A stretch of DNA of 16,607 bases from an uncultured Pelagibacteraceae bacterium. Lineage in GTDB: Bacteria; Pseudomonadota; Alphaproteobacteria; Pelagibacterales; Pelagibacteraceae. The translations under genes were made by a program, and so were the position numbers. Within the stretch, counting starts at the first letter, position 1; each line of letters opens with the position of its first letter. The stretch covers positions 1-16,607 of the forward strand of contig CACLNK010000022.1 of the NCBI GenBank assembly GCA_902608305.1, in the 5' to 3' direction. Shown piece by piece: positions 1 through 6,931 of this stretch. The notes beneath the pieces were generated by a model. That model saw only the letters and a list, made by a program, of their open reading frames with translations. It ran no database searches and was not told the origin of the DNA.

Positions 1-2
1 CT

Positions 3-74
3 AATTCAATATTTAAGATTAGCTACAAACAATTAATTAAACTTACAGAAGGAATAGAAAAGGATATTGTTTAA
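3..74 (+). CDS. Possible C-terminal tail of an upstream gene (partial)
   Basis: A frame open from the left edge runs 23 codons to a TAA whose last base is the A of the next gene's ATG. The same TAATG overlap recurs several times in this window, which is the main reason to accept it. The visible peptide has a stretch KISYKQL followed by TEGIEKDIV, which loosely resembles the last strand and helix of fold-type I PLP aminotransferases (typically a phrase like IRISY followed by EGI-L). That family guess is weak. A 23-codon open frame can also arise by chance in such DNA. Confidence 0.4.
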   Translation, partial: NSIFKISYKQLIKLTEGIEKDIV

Positions 75-961
75 TGAGAGAACCAAAAATTTTAGATTAT
101 GTTCTTCTTGCAATTTTAGCTCTAATCTGGTCCTCAGCATTTTTTAATATTAAAATTGCAACTTACTCATATGGACCAGTTACAATAGCTTTTTTAAGAA
201 TTGTTTTTGGAGCTATTCCAGTAATTGGTTTGTGTTTGTTTAAAAAAATAAAAATTGAAGCATTTTCAAAAGATTGGCATTGGTTTGCTGCAATCGGAAT
301 GATAAATCTAGTTATTCCTTTCTTTTTAATAGCTTATGGAATGCAAAAGGTTCAAAGTAATTTAGCTGCAATATTAATGGCAAGCACACCTTTAAGTGCT
401 ACGGTTCTAGCTCACTTTTTTACCAGTAATGAAAAAATTAATTTTACAAAAATATTTGGTGTTCTTCTTGGATTTTCTGGAATAGTTTTTCTCTTCTCAG
501 ATAATATTTTAATTAATGAAAATAATTTTTCAGCTGCCCTAATCATTTTTTTTGCTTCAACTTTTTATGTAATAGGTGGTTTATTAACCCTTAAAATAAG
601 TAATAAAAAAAATGAAAATGTGACTGCTTCAATTTTGATATGGGCAACATTATTTTTAATACCTATCACTGCTTATACAGAACAACCCTGGAATTTAAAT
701 CCAAGTTTAGAGTCTACAATTTCCGTAATTTACCTTGGTATAGTTGCAACAGGTTTTGCTTGGTTGCTTAGATTTAGAATATTAATAAACAATGGGCTAG
801 TTTTTCAAGCACAAGTAGCTTATTTAATTCCAATCTTTGGAATAATATTAGGCTACATATTTTTAAATGAATTAATTACACCAAAAGTTGTAGTAGCAGT
901 TGTTGCTATAATTGTTGGAATTTATTTTGTTAAAAAATCAAATAAAATAAAAATTATTTAA
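74..961 (+). CDS. EamA/DMT-family membrane permease
   Basis: An integral inner-membrane protein of 295 residues with about ten hydrophobic helices in two homologous halves, the usual size and layout of the drug/metabolite transporter (EamA, RhaT-like) family. Diagnostic stretches are LALIWSSAFFNIK near residue 20, FLRIVFGAIPV near 45, and the second-half segment AYLIPIFGIILGYIFLNELI near 250-268. The family moves metabolites such as amino acids or nucleosides; the substrate cannot be read from sequence. The start is supported by an AAGGA at 60-64, nine bases upstream, and by the one-base overlap with a preceding open frame. Its last 8 bases overlap the 3' end of the convergent methyltransferase gene. 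Confidence 0.9.
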   Translation: MREPKILDYVLLAILALIWSSAFFNIKIATYSYGPVTIAFLRIVFGAIPVIGLCLFKKIKIEAFSKDWHWFAAIGMINLVIPFFLIAYGMQKVQSNLAAILMASTPLSATVLAHFFTSNEKINFTKIFGVLLGFSGIVFLFSDNILINENNFSAALIIFFASTFYVIGGLLTLKISNKKNENVTASILIWATLFLIPITAYTEQPWNLNPSLESTISVIYLGIVATGFAWLLRFRILINNGLVFQAQVAYLIPIFGIILGYIFLNELITPKVVVAVVAIIVGIYFVKKSNKIKII

Positions 962-1868
962 GTTTAGAAATTTCTTTTATGTGAGAAGGTCTTATTTCGC
1001 AGCATCCACCTAATATAGTGGCTCCATTTTCTTTAAACTTTTTTGCGTATTCATAAAACTTAGATTCATTTAAATCAGTATTTTTTCCTAAAACTGTATT
1101 TGGATTACCTGCATCTCCCCACTGATCTTTAGAGGCAACAGTATAACCTTCTGGTATTTTTTTAAATGCATTTATCTTAAATCCATATGGTATATCTATT
1201 TTTTGTAAATCATTAATAACCAACTCATAAGCTTCGGGAGAAATGCAAGCCATAATAATACCTATCCAGTTTTTATTTTTATATTTTTTAAATATATCTA
1301 TAATTTTTTCACCAGAAGGAAGTTTTCCATTATCTCTTAAATGAATACCTACAAGAACTGGTAAATTATATGATTCAATTGCTTTAAGTGCAAATTCACA
1401 CTCTAATCCACTGCTCATTACATCAAGATAAAAAAAATCAATTCCATTTTTGAGAAGTTTAGCTTGATCGTAAAAATTTTTTTCTATTAAATTTAGGTCA
1501 TCTCCTAAATCAGCGCTATAGGTTTGTTTTTGATTAGGCAAACCACCTGCAATTAAAACATTCTTTTTTGATATGTCTCTTGCCTTTTGTGCTAGTTCAA
1601 CTGCTTTAATATTTATTTTTTCAAAATATTTTTCACAATTATTCTGGATTAATCTATTTTTTCGAGCAGTAAACGTTGTAGTAACTATTACTTCAGCTCC
1701 AGCATTTATAAAATCTAAATGAGAGTCGATAACCATTTGATGGCATGTTTCATCAATTAAAGCATGAGCAGACCATAATGTTCCTTTTGGTTTCATTCCT
1801 TTATTAAGCAATTCTTGACCCATACCTCCATCTAGAATTCTTGTTTTTTTAAAAAAATTTTTATCCAT
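954..1868 (-). CDS. Homocysteine S-methyltransferase family protein
   Basis: A soluble TIM-barrel methyltransferase of 304 residues, the usual size of the single-domain Pfam PF02574 family, which moves a methyl group to homocysteine to make methionine. Seen: the N-terminal ILDGGMGQELL (residues 11-21), TTTFTA (63-68), a cysteine in MACISPE (Cys208), and the C-terminal GGCC (287-290). Cys208 with the GGCC pair are the expected zinc ligands that activate the homocysteine thiol. The methyl donor (S-methylmethionine, glycine betaine or another onium compound) cannot be told from sequence. It is probably cotranscribed after the TauE-like permease, whose stop lies 5 bases upstream. The 3' end overlaps the convergent permease by 8 bases, leaving no room for a separate terminator. 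Confidence 0.88.
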   Translation of the reverse strand: MDKNFFKKTRILDGGMGQELLNKGMKPKGTLWSAHALIDETCHQMVIDSHLDFINAGAEVIVTTTFTARKNRLIQNNCEKYFEKINIKAVELAQKARDISKKNVLIAGGLPNQKQTYSADLGDDLNLIEKNFYDQAKLLKNGIDFFYLDVMSSGLECEFALKAIESYNLPVLVGIHLRDNGKLPSGEKIIDIFKKYKNKNWIGIIMACISPEAYELVINDLQKIDIPYGFKINAFKKIPEGYTVASKDQWGDAGNPNTVLGKNTDLNESKFYEYAKKFKENGATILGGCCEIRPSHIKEISKLK

Positions 1869-1873
1869 AAATG

Positions 1874-2620
1874 TTACATAAATAATTTGTAGGCTATTCT
1901 AGTAGCAACAAATAAAACAAGCAATGCTGTAACTAAAGCCAATATACGAGCAGGAAATATTTTTAAATTTAAAAAATTACCTATCTGTCCTCCAATTAAA
2001 ACAGCTAATAAAAGAAACCAATAATTTTGAATCTCACTTAGAACTACATTTTTTGTTAATTGTCCAATAATTCCAGAAATAGAATTTATTAGTATGAACA
2101 CTGAAGCCACAGTTACTATATGTTTTGGTTTAGCAGCTTTTATCAAAAAAAGAATTGGACTTAAAAAAATTCCACCACCAATACCTATAATTCCAGAAAT
2201 AAAACCTAAAACTCCACCTATTAAGATTGAAATTACTATTGGAACTTTTCTGTAACTTTCTTTTTTGTCATCGTAGGATTTAAAATTAAATAATAACAAT
2301 ATTCCAGCTATCACTAAAACTAGAAATAGTAATATTTCAAAAATTTTTTTTTCTATAGGTAGTGATCCACCAATAAAAGCTAAAGGAATAGAACCTATTA
2401 AATAAGGTATTAGTAATTTTAAGTTAAGATTTCCTGCTTTTATGTAATTAAAGCAATTACCAGATACAACAATTATATTACAACAAAGTGCAATTATAGG
2501 AAAAATATAATAAGGAAGACCCCAAATAAACAAAAATGCTAAATAAGTTGAACCACCTCCAAATCCAACACTTGAATATAATATTGCAGTTACAAAAAAT
2601 AAAATTGATAATATAATCAT
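1874..2620 (-). CDS. TauE/SafE-family permease (sulfite exporter-like)
   Basis: An inner-membrane protein of 248 residues with about eight hydrophobic helices, matching the TauE/SafE (TSUP) family. The two family half-repeats are visible: SVGFGGGSTYLAFL near residues 18-31 and FISGIIGIGGGIFLSPILF near 140-158, each with the glycine-rich turn that defines the fold. Characterised members export small organic or inorganic anions such as sulfite, sulfoacetate or related organosulfur products; the substrate here is unknown. It is the first gene of a two-gene minus-strand unit with the homocysteine methyltransferase. Its ATG lies only 17 bases from the divergent moaB start, so its promoter probably sits inside moaB; an extended -10-like TGCTATATT reads leftward at about 2655-2647. 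Confidence 0.88.
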   Translation of the reverse strand: MIILSILFFVTAILYSSVGFGGGSTYLAFLFIWGLPYYIFPIIALCCNIIVVSGNCFNYIKAGNLNLKLLIPYLIGSIPLAFIGGSLPIEKKIFEILLFLVLVIAGILLLFNFKSYDDKKESYRKVPIVISILIGGVLGFISGIIGIGGGIFLSPILFLIKAAKPKHIVTVASVFILINSISGIIGQLTKNVVLSEIQNYWFLLLAVLIGGQIGNFLNLKIFPARILALVTALLVLFVATRIAYKLFM

Positions 2621-2623
2621 TAA

Positions 2624-2629
2624 TATAAT
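2624..2629 (+). promoter_or_regulatory. Candidate -10 box for a leaderless moaB transcript
   Basis: A perfect TATAAT lies 8 bases before the moaB ATG, so transcription starting about 7 bases downstream would begin at or next to the start codon. No Shine-Dalgarno is present. No convincing -35 box is seen at normal spacing; TTGATA at 2605-2610 is only 13 bases upstream. TATAAT is common by chance in DNA this AT-rich, so this is tentative. Confidence 0.35.
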
Positions 2630-2637
2630 TTTGATTT

Positions 2638-3138
2638 ATGAACGTAAATATAGCACTTTTAACTATTACTGATACTAGAACTTTTGAAAACGATAAATCA
2701 GGATCGATCCTGGTAAAAAAAATTAAAGAAGCAAAACATAATTTAATTGATAGAAAAATTTGTAAAGACAACAAAAAAGATATCATAAAAATCTTAAAAG
2801 ATTGGACTAATCAAAAAGATATTGATGTCATCATAACAACTGGAGGAACTGGATTAACTGGTAGAGACATTACTCCCGAAGCAATAGAAGAAATAGCTGA
2901 TAAACATATACCAGGCTTTGGAGAAATTTTTAGAACAATAAGTTTAAAAACTGTTGGCACATCTGCAATTCAATCAAGAGCTTGTGCCGTTTTAGCAAAT
3001 GGAAAATATATATTTGCATTACCTGGATCATCAGGTGGTGTAACTGATGCCTGGGACGGCATTTTAAAACATCAATTAGATATTAACCATAAACCTTGTA
3101 ATTTTGTAGAATTGTTCCCTAGGCTTAAAGAAAAATAA
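2638..3138 (+). CDS. moaB: MoaB/MogA-family molybdopterin biosynthesis protein
   Basis: A cytoplasmic 166-residue protein of the MoaB/MogA fold. Family members bind molybdopterin, and active ones adenylylate it before molybdenum insertion. Seen: ALLTITDTR at 6-14, the MPT-binding TTGGTG at 67-72 followed by the conserved Asp77 in TGRDITPEA, GFGEIFR at 93-99, TSAIQSR at 108-114 and LPGS at 128-131. These match MoaB rather than MoeA or CinA. The start is set by alignment with E. coli MoaB, which has about 12 extra N-terminal residues; no earlier in-frame start is plausible because the divergent permease begins 17 bases upstream. A Moco gene just before a molybdenum hydroxylase cluster suggests it supplies that enzyme (inference). 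It abuts the convergent DUF1244 gene with no spacer. Confidence 0.9.
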   Translation: MNVNIALLTITDTRTFENDKSGSILVKKIKEAKHNLIDRKICKDNKKDIIKILKDWTNQKDIDVIITTGGTGLTGRDITPEAIEEIADKHIPGFGEIFRTISLKTVGTSAIQSRACAVLANGKYIFALPGSSGGVTDAWDGILKHQLDINHKPCNFVELFPRLKEK

Positions 3139-3384
3139 TTATTTTTGGTATTTTTTTTTCCATTCAGAGAAAGGCATTCCATAAACATGCTCTCTAGCAT
3201 CTAAATCGGAAATTTCTATCCCTTTTTTTTCTGCTTCTTCTCTATACCATTTGGATAAACAGTTTCTACAAAAACCAGCTAAGTTCATCAAATCAATATT
3301 TTGAACCTCTTTTCTTTCTCTTAGATGATTTAGTAATCGATCAAAAGCAGCAGATTGGAGTTCTTTTTTTGTATTATCGTCCAT
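3139..3384 (-). CDS. DUF1244 family small protein
   Basis: A small soluble, probably all-helical protein of 81 residues. The phrase LMNLAGFCRNCLSKWY (residues 32-47, with Cys39 and Cys42 as a CxxC pair) and the C-terminal YGMPFSEWKKKY (68-79) are the hallmarks of DUF1244 (PF06844), a short family frequent in proteobacteria and without an established function. The length is normal. The CxxC pair could bind metal or be redox active, but nothing here shows that. It sits on the opposite strand between moaB and coxG, ending at the base next to the moaB stop and starting 29 bases from the divergent coxG start. Confidence 0.85.
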   Translation of the reverse strand: MDDNTKKELQSAAFDRLLNHLRERKEVQNIDLMNLAGFCRNCLSKWYREEAEKKGIEISDLDAREHVYGMPFSEWKKKYQK

Positions 3385-3413
3385 GTAAATTAATATATAT
3401 TTATAAAATATTT

Positions 3414-3977
3414 ATGAAACTTATTGGATCATATCAAATTAATTTAGAAAAACAAAAAGTTTGGGAAGCATTAAATGATCCAGATATTTTAAAAAAAACT
3501 ATTCCAGGCTGTCAAGAATTTAAAAAAAATTCTGAAACAGAGTTTACAGCAACAGCTACTAATAAAATAGGTCCATTTAATGCAAGTTTTACTGGCGATA
3601 TTGAACTTACAGATTTAGACCCACCTAATAGCTATAAAATTATTGGTTCAGGAAATTCTTTAGTTGGTTTTGCCACTGGAGAAGCATCGGTAAAACTTGA
3701 AGATTCAAACGAAGGCACAAAACTCACTTATGTAGTCGAAGCAAAAGTTGGAGGAAAAATAGCTCAAGTTGGCTCACGTTTAATTGATATGACAGCAAAA
3801 AAAATGGCTGATATTTTTTTTAAAAAATTTTCAGAGTTAATTTCGAAAAAACCAGATATAGAAAAAACTGAAAAAGTTCTAGATGATAAAATTCAGCATA
3901 AAAAAAAGTTAAACAAAATATTTATTTTTTCATCAGTAATAATTATTGTTGCAATTATTATCTATTCCTTAATTTAA
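3414..3977 (+). CDS. coxG: CoxG: SRPBCC-fold membrane-anchored partner of a CoxSLM-type Mo hydroxylase
   Basis: A 187-residue protein of the CoxG family (PF06240). In the Oligotropha CO dehydrogenase system CoxG is the membrane anchor/docking subunit, and its fold has a hydrophobic cavity. Seen: the opening MKLIGSYQINLEKQKVWEALND typical of the family, IPGCQEF at 30-36, then the conserved GPFNASFTGDI at 53-63, SGNSLVGFATGEA at 79-91 and KVGGKIAQVGSR at 111-122. A Lys-rich linker follows, then one strongly hydrophobic C-terminal helix (about 168-186) that would anchor it to the inner membrane. The frame is open to 3369, but the family start is the ATG at 3414; the upstream residues are not family-like and would overlap the divergent gene. 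A -10-like TATAAA at 3402-3407 lies just before this ATG, so a leaderless transcript is possible. Confidence 0.87.
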   Translation: MKLIGSYQINLEKQKVWEALNDPDILKKTIPGCQEFKKNSETEFTATATNKIGPFNASFTGDIELTDLDPPNSYKIIGSGNSLVGFATGEASVKLEDSNEGTKLTYVVEAKVGGKIAQVGSRLIDMTAKKMADIFFKKFSELISKKPDIEKTEKVLDDKIQHKKKLNKIFIFSSVIIIVAIIIYSLI

Positions 3978-4007
3978 ATCCCGTATAGGTAGAATTATTT
4001 TGGCTTT

Positions 4008-4050
4008 TTGAGTTGTACATATTATTTTATTATGTTTAACTTAATACAAT
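4008..4050 (+). promoter_or_regulatory. Candidate promoter region for the coxSLM-like genes
   Basis: This lies in the 93-base gap after coxG, the largest non-coding gap in the window. One possible pair is TTGAGT (4008-4013), 17 bases, then TATGTT (4031-4036). A second possible -10 is TACAAT at 4045-4050 with only a weak TTATTT upstream. Either would give a short leader carrying the Shine-Dalgarno at 4057-4061. No convincing hairpin or riboswitch-like fold was seen in the gap. AT-rich background makes the boxes uncertain. Confidence 0.3.
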
Positions 4051-4056
4051 ATTAAC

Positions 4057-4061
4057 GAGGG
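4057..4061 (+). promoter_or_regulatory. Shine-Dalgarno GAGGG for coxS, deciding the start
   Basis: GAGGG ends 9 bases before the ATG at 4071. The in-frame TTG at 4068 lies 6 bases after it and would also be possible. The ATG is preferred because it is the stronger start codon and MKRVTLEVNG is the normal family N-terminus. Confidence 0.55.
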
Positions 4062-4070
4062 TTTCATTTG

Positions 4071-4532
4071 ATGAAGAGAGTTACTTTAGAAGTTAATGGA
4101 AAAAAAATTGATAAAGAAATTCCCGACCATACAATTTTATCAGTTTTATTAAGAGATATTTTAAATTTAACAGGAACACACATTGGTTGTGATACAAGTC
4201 AATGTGGTGCGTGTGTTGTTCATGTAGATGGTAAATCTATTAAAAGTTGTACTGCTTTTGCAGCAGATTTAAGTGGTTCTAAAATTACTACAATTGAAGG
4301 CTTAGCAAAAAATGGAAAAATGCATCCAATGCAGGAAGCATTTAAAAAAATGCATGGACTGCAGTGTGGTTTTTGTACGCCGGGTATGGTTATGAGTGCA
4401 ATAGATTTATTAAAAAATAACAAAAATCCAAGTGATTCAGAGATCAGAGATTGGTTAGAAGGTAATATTTGTAGATGTACGGGATATCAAAATATTGTGG
4501 CAGCAGTCAAAGAAGCTGCTTCTAAAATGTAG
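4071..4532 (+). CDS. coxS: Small [2Fe-2S] subunit of a form II CoxSLM-type molybdenum hydroxylase
   Basis: The iron-sulfur subunit (153 residues) that carries electrons from the molybdenum site in the large subunit to FAD in the medium subunit. Both [2Fe-2S] cluster motifs are complete: the plant-ferredoxin type in GCDTSQCGAC (Cys40, Cys45, Cys48) with Cys60, and the helical-domain set in LQCGFCTPG and NICRCTGYQ (Cys99, Cys102, Cys134, Cys136). The length is typical of CoxS and related xanthine-oxidase-family small subunits. It is the first gene of the S-L-M order used by form II enzymes; true CO dehydrogenases use M-S-L. The stop codon is embedded in the Shine-Dalgarno of the next gene, so translation of the two is probably coupled. 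Confidence 0.93.
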   Translation: MKRVTLEVNGKKIDKEIPDHTILSVLLRDILNLTGTHIGCDTSQCGACVVHVDGKSIKSCTAFAADLSGSKITTIEGLAKNGKMHPMQEAFKKMHGLQCGFCTPGMVMSAIDLLKNNKNPSDSEIRDWLEGNICRCTGYQNIVAAVKEAASKM

Positions 4533-4536
4533 GAGG
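4531..4536 (+). promoter_or_regulatory. Strong Shine-Dalgarno AGGAGG for coxL
   Basis: A full AGGAGG overlaps the coxS TAG stop and sits 8 bases before the coxL ATG. It is the strongest ribosome-binding site seen in the window; most other genes here have weak or no such site. Confidence 0.75.
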
Positions 4537-4544
4537 ATTGAGAT

Positions 4545-6923
4545 ATGGCAAGTTTAGTCGGTTCTAGGGTTGAAAGAAAAGAAGATAAAAGATTTTTAAC
4601 TGGAAAAGGTAGGTATACTGCTGACATAAACATAGCAAACCAAACGTATGCTATATTTATAAGATCTCCACACGCAAGAGCAAAAATTAAAAAAATTGAC
4701 ACTTCAAAAGCTTTAAAAGCATCTGGAGTTGTAGATATTTTAACAGGCGAACATATTGCTCAAGATAAAATTGGTGGTTTAATAGCTGGATGGGCAATTA
4801 GAAGCGAAGATGGTTCTGAAATGAAATGTCCTCCAAATCCACCTCTGGCAAAAGATAATGTAAATTTTGTAGGTGATCCGGTAGCAGTTGTTTTTGCAGA
4901 AACTTTAGATGAAGCAAAGACAGCAGCTGAATTAGTAAAAGTGGATTATAAAGAATTAAAAGCAGTTGTAAGTTTAGCAGATACAATGAAAAGTGAAGCG
5001 ATCCACGAAGGTATTGAAAAAAATCTTTGTTATGATTGGTTGCTCGGCGATAGACAGAAAGTTAAAGAAGCTTTTGATAAAGCTGATAAAATAATTAAAC
5101 TAGATATTACAAATAACAGGCTTATTCCAAACGCAATGGAACCAAGAGCTTGTGTTGTAGATTATAATACGGCCTCTGAAGAGATTACTTGTTACACAAC
5201 TAGTCAAAATCCACATCTATCAAGATTGATTATGTCTGCATTTGGTGGTGTTACTCCGGAAAATAAATTGAGAGTTATAGCTCCCGATGTAGGTGGAGGG
5301 TTTGGTTCAAAAATTAATCTTTATAATGAAGAAATTGTTTGTAGTTGGGCTTCTAAAAAAATTGAAAGACCTATTAAATGGGTTGCTGAAAGAACAGAAT
5401 CTTTTTTGACTGATACTCATGGAAGAGATCATATTACTCACGCTGAGTTAGCTGTTACAAACGATGGAAAATTTTTAGGTTTTAAAAATGAAACAACTGC
5501 AAATTTAGGAGCTTACGCAAGAGTTTTTGGTACAGTAACACCAACATATCTTTTTGGTCCTTGTGCAACAGGTGTTTATGTGATGCCTGCTGCATATTCT
5601 AATGTTAAAGCAGTGTATACAAATACAGCTCCAGTAGATGCTTATCGAGGTGCAGGAAGACCCGAGGCTACTTATACTATTGAAAGAATAGTAGATAAGG
5701 CAGCTATAGAACTTGGTATGGACCCAATTGAAATAAGAATGAAAAATTTTCCAACTGAGTTTCCATTTAAACAAACTTTAGTTCATCAAGTTGATTCTGG
5801 TGATTATGTGGCTGGTCTAGAAAAAGCAAAACAAATGTCTGATTACGATGGTTTTGCAGCTAGAAGAAAAGATTCAGAGTCAAGAGGAAAACTTAGAGGT
5901 ATAGGTGTTACAACTTATTTTGAGGCATGTGGCATTGCACCTTCTCCAGTAGTTATGATGCTTGGATGTGGTGTTGGTTTATGGGAATCTGCCGAGGTAA
6001 GATTTAATCCAACAGGACAGGTAACAGTTTATACCGGTTCTCATAGCCATGGTCAAAGTCATGATACAACATTTGCACAAATTGCTGCAGATGAACTAGG
6101 TGTTCCATTTGAAAATATTGATGTTGTACATGGTGATACCGACAAAGGAACTTTTGGAATGGGGACATATGGATCACGATCATTAACTGTTGGAGGAATA
6201 GCAATAATTAATGCGTGTAAAAAAATAATTACAAAAGCAAAAAAAGTTGCAGCAAAAATGCTTGAAGCCAGTGAAGATGAAGTTGAATTTAAGGATGGAG
6301 AATTTGTAGTAGCAAAATCAAATAAGAAAAAAACAATAGGGGAAGTTGCTTTTGCCTGTTATTTACCAGGTGTTAGAGATGAGGTTAAATCACCACTTCC
6401 TGAAGGTGAAGAACCAGGTTTAAAAGAATCCGCATTTTTTGACCCAGCAAATTTCTCCTTCCCTGCAGGATCTCATATTGCGGAAGTAGAAATTAATCCT
6501 GAAACGGGAGAAGTAAAATTAGATAAATATACTGCAGTAGATGACTTCGGCACAATTGTTAATCCAACAATTGTTGAGGGACAAGTACACGGTGGAATAG
6601 CCCAAGGAGTTGGACAAGCTCTAACAGAAAATGCAGAATATAATGAAGATGGACAACTTATAACAGCTTCTTATATGGATTATACAATGCCAAGAGCTGA
6701 TGACTTTCCAGAGTTTCAATTAGGATTTACTTGCACGAAAGCTACAACAAATCCTTTAGGCGTGAAAGGATGTGGTGAAGCAGGTTCAATAGCAGCACCA
6801 CCAACAATAATGAATGCTGTTATCAACGCATTAGATGGACAAGAAATATCTATGCCAGCTACAGCAGAAAAAGTTTGGAAAGCTTGTAAAGAGTTAAAAA
6901 AATCAAATGCTAAGGCTGCTTAA
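4545..6923 (+). CDS. coxL: Large (molybdopterin) subunit of a form II CoxL-like molybdenum hydroxylase
   Basis: The catalytic subunit (792 residues) of a xanthine-oxidase-family enzyme, full length for CoxL. Order: the N-terminal a/b hammerhead domain opening with GSRVERKEDKRFLTGKGRY (6-24), then the Moco-binding domains with GGGFGSK (250-256), AYRGAGR (366-372), GQSH (503-506) and GCGEAG (742-747). Glu745 is the expected catalytic glutamate. The active-site loop is AYRGAGR, the form II signature, at bases 5640-5660. The Cys of AYxCSFR that binds copper in true (form I) CO dehydrogenase is absent. By established classification this is a CoxL-like enzyme of uncertain substrate, and a name of 'CO dehydrogenase' would over-call it. 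It probably uses molybdopterin cytosine dinucleotide, as relatives do. Cytoplasmic; no Tat signal is seen. Confidence is high for the family, low for any substrate. Confidence 0.95.
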   Translation: MASLVGSRVERKEDKRFLTGKGRYTADINIANQTYAIFIRSPHARAKIKKIDTSKALKASGVVDILTGEHIAQDKIGGLIAGWAIRSEDGSEMKCPPNPPLAKDNVNFVGDPVAVVFAETLDEAKTAAELVKVDYKELKAVVSLADTMKSEAIHEGIEKNLCYDWLLGDRQKVKEAFDKADKIIKLDITNNRLIPNAMEPRACVVDYNTASEEITCYTTSQNPHLSRLIMSAFGGVTPENKLRVIAPDVGGGFGSKINLYNEEIVCSWASKKIERPIKWVAERTESFLTDTHGRDHITHAELAVTNDGKFLGFKNETTANLGAYARVFGTVTPTYLFGPCATGVYVMPAAYSNVKAVYTNTAPVDAYRGAGRPEATYTIERIVDKAAIELGMDPIEIRMKNFPTEFPFKQTLVHQVDSGDYVAGLEKAKQMSDYDGFAARRKDSESRGKLRGIGVTTYFEACGIAPSPVVMMLGCGVGLWESAEVRFNPTGQVTVYTGSHSHGQSHDTTFAQIAADELGVPFENIDVVHGDTDKGTFGMGTYGSRSLTVGGIAIINACKKIITKAKKVAAKMLEASEDEVEFKDGEFVVAKSNKKKTIGEVAFACYLPGVRDEVKSPLPEGEEPGLKESAFFDPANFSFPAGSHIAEVEINPETGEVKLDKYTAVDDFGTIVNPTIVEGQVHGGIAQGVGQALTENAEYNEDGQLITASYMDYTMPRADDFPEFQLGFTCTKATTNPLGVKGCGEAGSIAAPPTIMNAVINALDGQEISMPATAEKVWKACKELKKSNAKAA

Positions 6924-6927
6924 GGAG
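6922..6927 (+). promoter_or_regulatory. Shine-Dalgarno AAGGAG for coxM
   Basis: AAGGAG overlaps the coxL TAA stop and ends 4 bases before the coxM ATG. Stop and ribosome-binding site share bases, which suggests coupled translation of the L and M subunits. Confidence 0.65.
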
Positions 6928-6931
6928 AAAA

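Noticed and set aside
2478..2786. Minus-strand frame of 102 codons across the tauE/moaB junction
   Set aside because: It overlaps the well-supported TauE-like gene in another frame and runs antisense through moaB. Its sequence is a low-complexity Ile/Phe/Cys mix with no family resemblance.
3369..3413. N-terminal extension of coxG from an upstream start
   Set aside because: The extra 15 residues do not resemble the CoxG family N-terminus and the start would lie inside the divergent DUF1244 gene. The ATG at 3414 gives the normal family start.
3978..4070. Possible riboswitch or structured leader before coxS
   Set aside because: At 93 bases the gap is short and very AT-rich. I saw no paired stems, no conserved riboswitch core and no terminator/anti-terminator pair.
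4220..4423. Minus-strand frame antisense to coxS (also 4487-4702, 4798-4986, 5505-5774, 6004-6204 and 7444-7635 over coxS-coxL-coxM)
   Set aside because: All lie opposite strongly conserved coding sequence of the Mo hydroxylase, have no ribosome-binding site of note and read like mirrored codons.
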